A stretch of 64,000 nucleotides of DNA from Atkinsonella hypoxylon (Eukaryota; Ascomycota; Sordariomycetes; Hypocreales; Clavicipitaceae). The translations under genes and the position numbers were made by a program. This document shows positions 62,064-64,000 of this stretch, in pieces. Within the stretch, counting starts at the first letter, position 1; each line of letters opens with the position of its first letter. The stretch lies in NCBI GenBank assembly GCA_000729835.1, contig JFHB01000001.1:558001-622000 (forward strand), written 5' to 3'. The notes beneath the pieces were generated by a model. It did not search any database and was not told the DNA's origin. It saw only the letters and a program-made list of their open reading frames with translations.

Positions 62064-62857
62064 TCATTGGATTCGAGCTAGCTTCCGTCCAGTGCGATGT
62101 ATGCTCGATATGAGACCAAATTTATTACCAGTCGAACATAAGACGCCAGCAAACACTTTGTGCCAATCCGATTCTTTGCTGTCGCCCAGAACAGCTCCGC
62201 GGATAGGATTCGTGACCAGACCACCAACAGAGACGACGAAGATGGTGCCGGTGAAAACCAATTCTCCAGCGAAGGCGAGACCTGTGCCATCAGGGCGCGG
62301 TACAAACGACACGTAGGCTCCCGAGCAGAAATCCAACGGGGTCGCAAAGGCAATGTCCGCTCGTGCCAGACGAGGGAAGTCACAAGGTCAGTATCCGTAT
62401 ACTCTTCAGAGCACGGACAGCGATGAAGATGGTTACACGGTCAACCTTGTCACTTATTATACCGGAGACAGAAGCCCGAACAGACTCGCGGCGTCGACAA
62501 TCGAAAACAGATTTTGCACAGGATTGAGATCCGTGCCGGCATCGAGGGCCTGATCGGGCAAGTAGTCGATGGGCACGAGATGCCACAACTGAAGCAGAAG
62601 GAGCCGGCGCAGAGGAGACAAGGTTGAGTTCGTGGAACGGCTTCGTGAGTGCGCCCTATTGACTTTCTCCGATCCAGGGGTTCAGAACGTCTGAACAGCA
62701 AGGTTCGTGATTATCAGGAGGGCGAGGACGAGCGACGCGCAGGATCTCATGCCCGAGGGAACCCAAGATGCCGGATGAGCCGACTGACCACGGAGAAGAT
62801 TACGCCGGTTATTCTGGATCCTGTAGCGAGGATACTAAAAGCTGCTCCACGCTTATC
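62064..62857 (-). pseudogene. decayed monocarboxylate-type (MCT-like) MFS transporter
   Basis: Reading the minus strand, successive frames spell consecutive parts of fungal MCT-like MFS transporters in the correct order. From 62857: DKRGAAFSILATGSRITGVI and SRLIRHLGFPRA (the 'KRRA..GIAASGSS.GGVIFP' loop); after a frame change near 62750, MRSCASLVLALLIITNLAVQ, then stop; then CLLCAGSFCFSCG; VPIDYLPDQALDAG and FSIVDAASLFGLLSPV ('LNAASVFGRI..'); a frame change to ISDKVDRVTIFIAVRAL ('LADKVG..N'); and finally AFATPLDFCSGAYVSFVP, VSVGGLVTNPIRGAVLG and WHKVFAGVLCSTG ('GNPIAGALL...FAG'). At least three frame changes and two stops break it, and the N-terminal part (about the first 150 residues) was not found upstream. 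Relatives carry monocarboxylates or other small acids. Confidence 0.72.
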
Positions 62858-64000
62858 AATGAATCACCCGTGGATACAGTTCATGGCTATTCAATTATCA
62901 GTTGAGCACAGGTGTTTCTGTGCATAAAAGCTGCGAGTAGATAATGAAGAATGAGCAGATACCGCAAGTCATTCCCAGAGCAGATCTTCTTTACCTCTTA
63001 CTATTGGTCGGGCTCTACTTAAGTTTAGAAATCCAAAGGCCGGGATCTAGAATTCACGTTGCCATTAAGAGGGCATTCGGGTCGTGGGATATCGAAAACC
63101 ACGGACCTCGTACCACCGCGTACAGATTGTACGCCGAGAATCAAAAAGAAGCCCTGCCGTCTTTTTCCTTTCAAAATGAAGTTCGTCACCAAAACGAAGG
63201 CGTGATGCGGAACCACGCTCTATTGATTCTAGTGTAGGGCTGGCGATGTTGACGGTTTTTCAACCACCTAGGCCGAGCGCTCCTGGATACTGACTTACAC
63301 ACCTCGCCATTACTCACAAACATATTCGATGAAGGGAACAGGTGTGCTGGATAGCAAGTCGCTTCGTCCTTACCCCTGGTCCATGCGATCACATCCTCAG
63401 CATCATCTGACCCTCATTATCCTCTGGAACCACGTCTACAGCCAGAACGAGCGTGGGCCTTGCAGGCAATCTGTGCTGTTGAGTGGCATGTGTTGCAAGA
63501 AGATACAGGCTATTCGGTAATGATGTGGGAGCAAACTTAGCAAGATGCCTCCTATAGAATAATGATACGGATGGTGCCTCTTTGAGAAGAACTTATAGAG
63601 CGCAGAGGGTATACAACTCGGGGCGTAATAAAGACCAGAAGCACTGCTGCGAGTACCACCGCCTTACAAAGCCAGGTGCAGGCTTGCGTAGATGGAGGGA
63701 TGCATGATCTTTCAAGACCGTGTACATAGATCATCAGCACGGCTTGTTGTAGACGGGTGTGATATGGACTAGAAGTCACTCAGCTGACTGAGAGTCTGCT
63801 TTCAGTCAGGCAAAGCCGACAGCCTCTCTCTCGGAAATCGAAACCTGCAGCCTCCACATAGTGTTGTTTGTCGATTTCCCCAACGCCGATCACACGTCCA
63901 TGATTCATCTGATCACCGGCGCGCCAGCTTCAACCCCTACTGGAGCGTCATTACGGAGCGTTTCGTTAGGGAGACAAGGTGGTAGATATCCAAGGTCTAG
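62858..64000. other. 1.1-kb end region, no gene supported
   Basis: Short frames on both strands, none family-like. The missing N-terminal half of the transporter relic was looked for here and not seen. Confidence 0.5.

Overview
This is a 64-kb window of a filamentous ascomycete nuclear genome, most likely Sordariomycetes and probably Hypocreales. The placement is inferred from protein content (a NoxB-type NADPH oxidase, a Gti1/Pac2 WOPR regulator, a Mid2/WSC-like stalked membrane protein) and from gene structure: short GT-AG introns mostly of 54-135 nt, monocistronic genes on both strands, and no bacterial features. Homopolymer runs and short tandem repeats are common between genes. No name below the class level can be defended from the sequence alone.

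Layout. 1-13 kb: the 5' part of an NPF-motif protein gene (-), histone H1 (-), a 4.2-kb spacer holding a decayed peptidase-S9-like fragment, the COPII coat gene sec24 (+), and a PARG-like (TIGR02452-type) gene (-). 16-17.8 kb: mitochondrial asparaginyl-tRNA synthetase (+). 17.8-29 kb: an 11.3-kb gene-poor stretch with at least five minisatellites, dispersed short palindromes and A/T tracts, ending at a Gti1/Pac2 (WOPR) transcription factor gene (+). 31-43 kb is a compact block: an FAD monooxygenase (-) divergent from cft2/CPSF100 (+); cft2 converging on sys1 (-); sys1 divergent from coa6 (+); and the phosphatidylinositol-4-phosphate 5-kinase gene (-). 47-55.3 kb: glutaryl-CoA dehydrogenase (+), the E2 enzyme ubc4 (+) and noxB (+). 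58-61 kb: a single-pass cell-wall-sensor-like protein (+) and a small GPI-anchor-like secreted protein (-). 62-62.9 kb: a frameshifted monocarboxylate-type MFS transporter relic (-).

The genes are mostly housekeeping (secretory traffic: sec24, sys1; mitochondrion: AsnRS, coa6, glutaryl-CoA dehydrogenase; mRNA 3'-end formation: cft2; ubiquitin: ubc4; signalling: PIP5K, noxB, WOPR factor). They do not form an obvious cluster or pathway. I saw no CRISPR, no intact transposon and no complete tRNA or rRNA gene. The most interesting features are the very long repeat-studded upstream region of the WOPR regulator, the recurrent palindromic motifs TACCTAGGTA and TACTCCGTA, and decayed gene fragments in the spacers. 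I did not find a convincing new multi-gene system.
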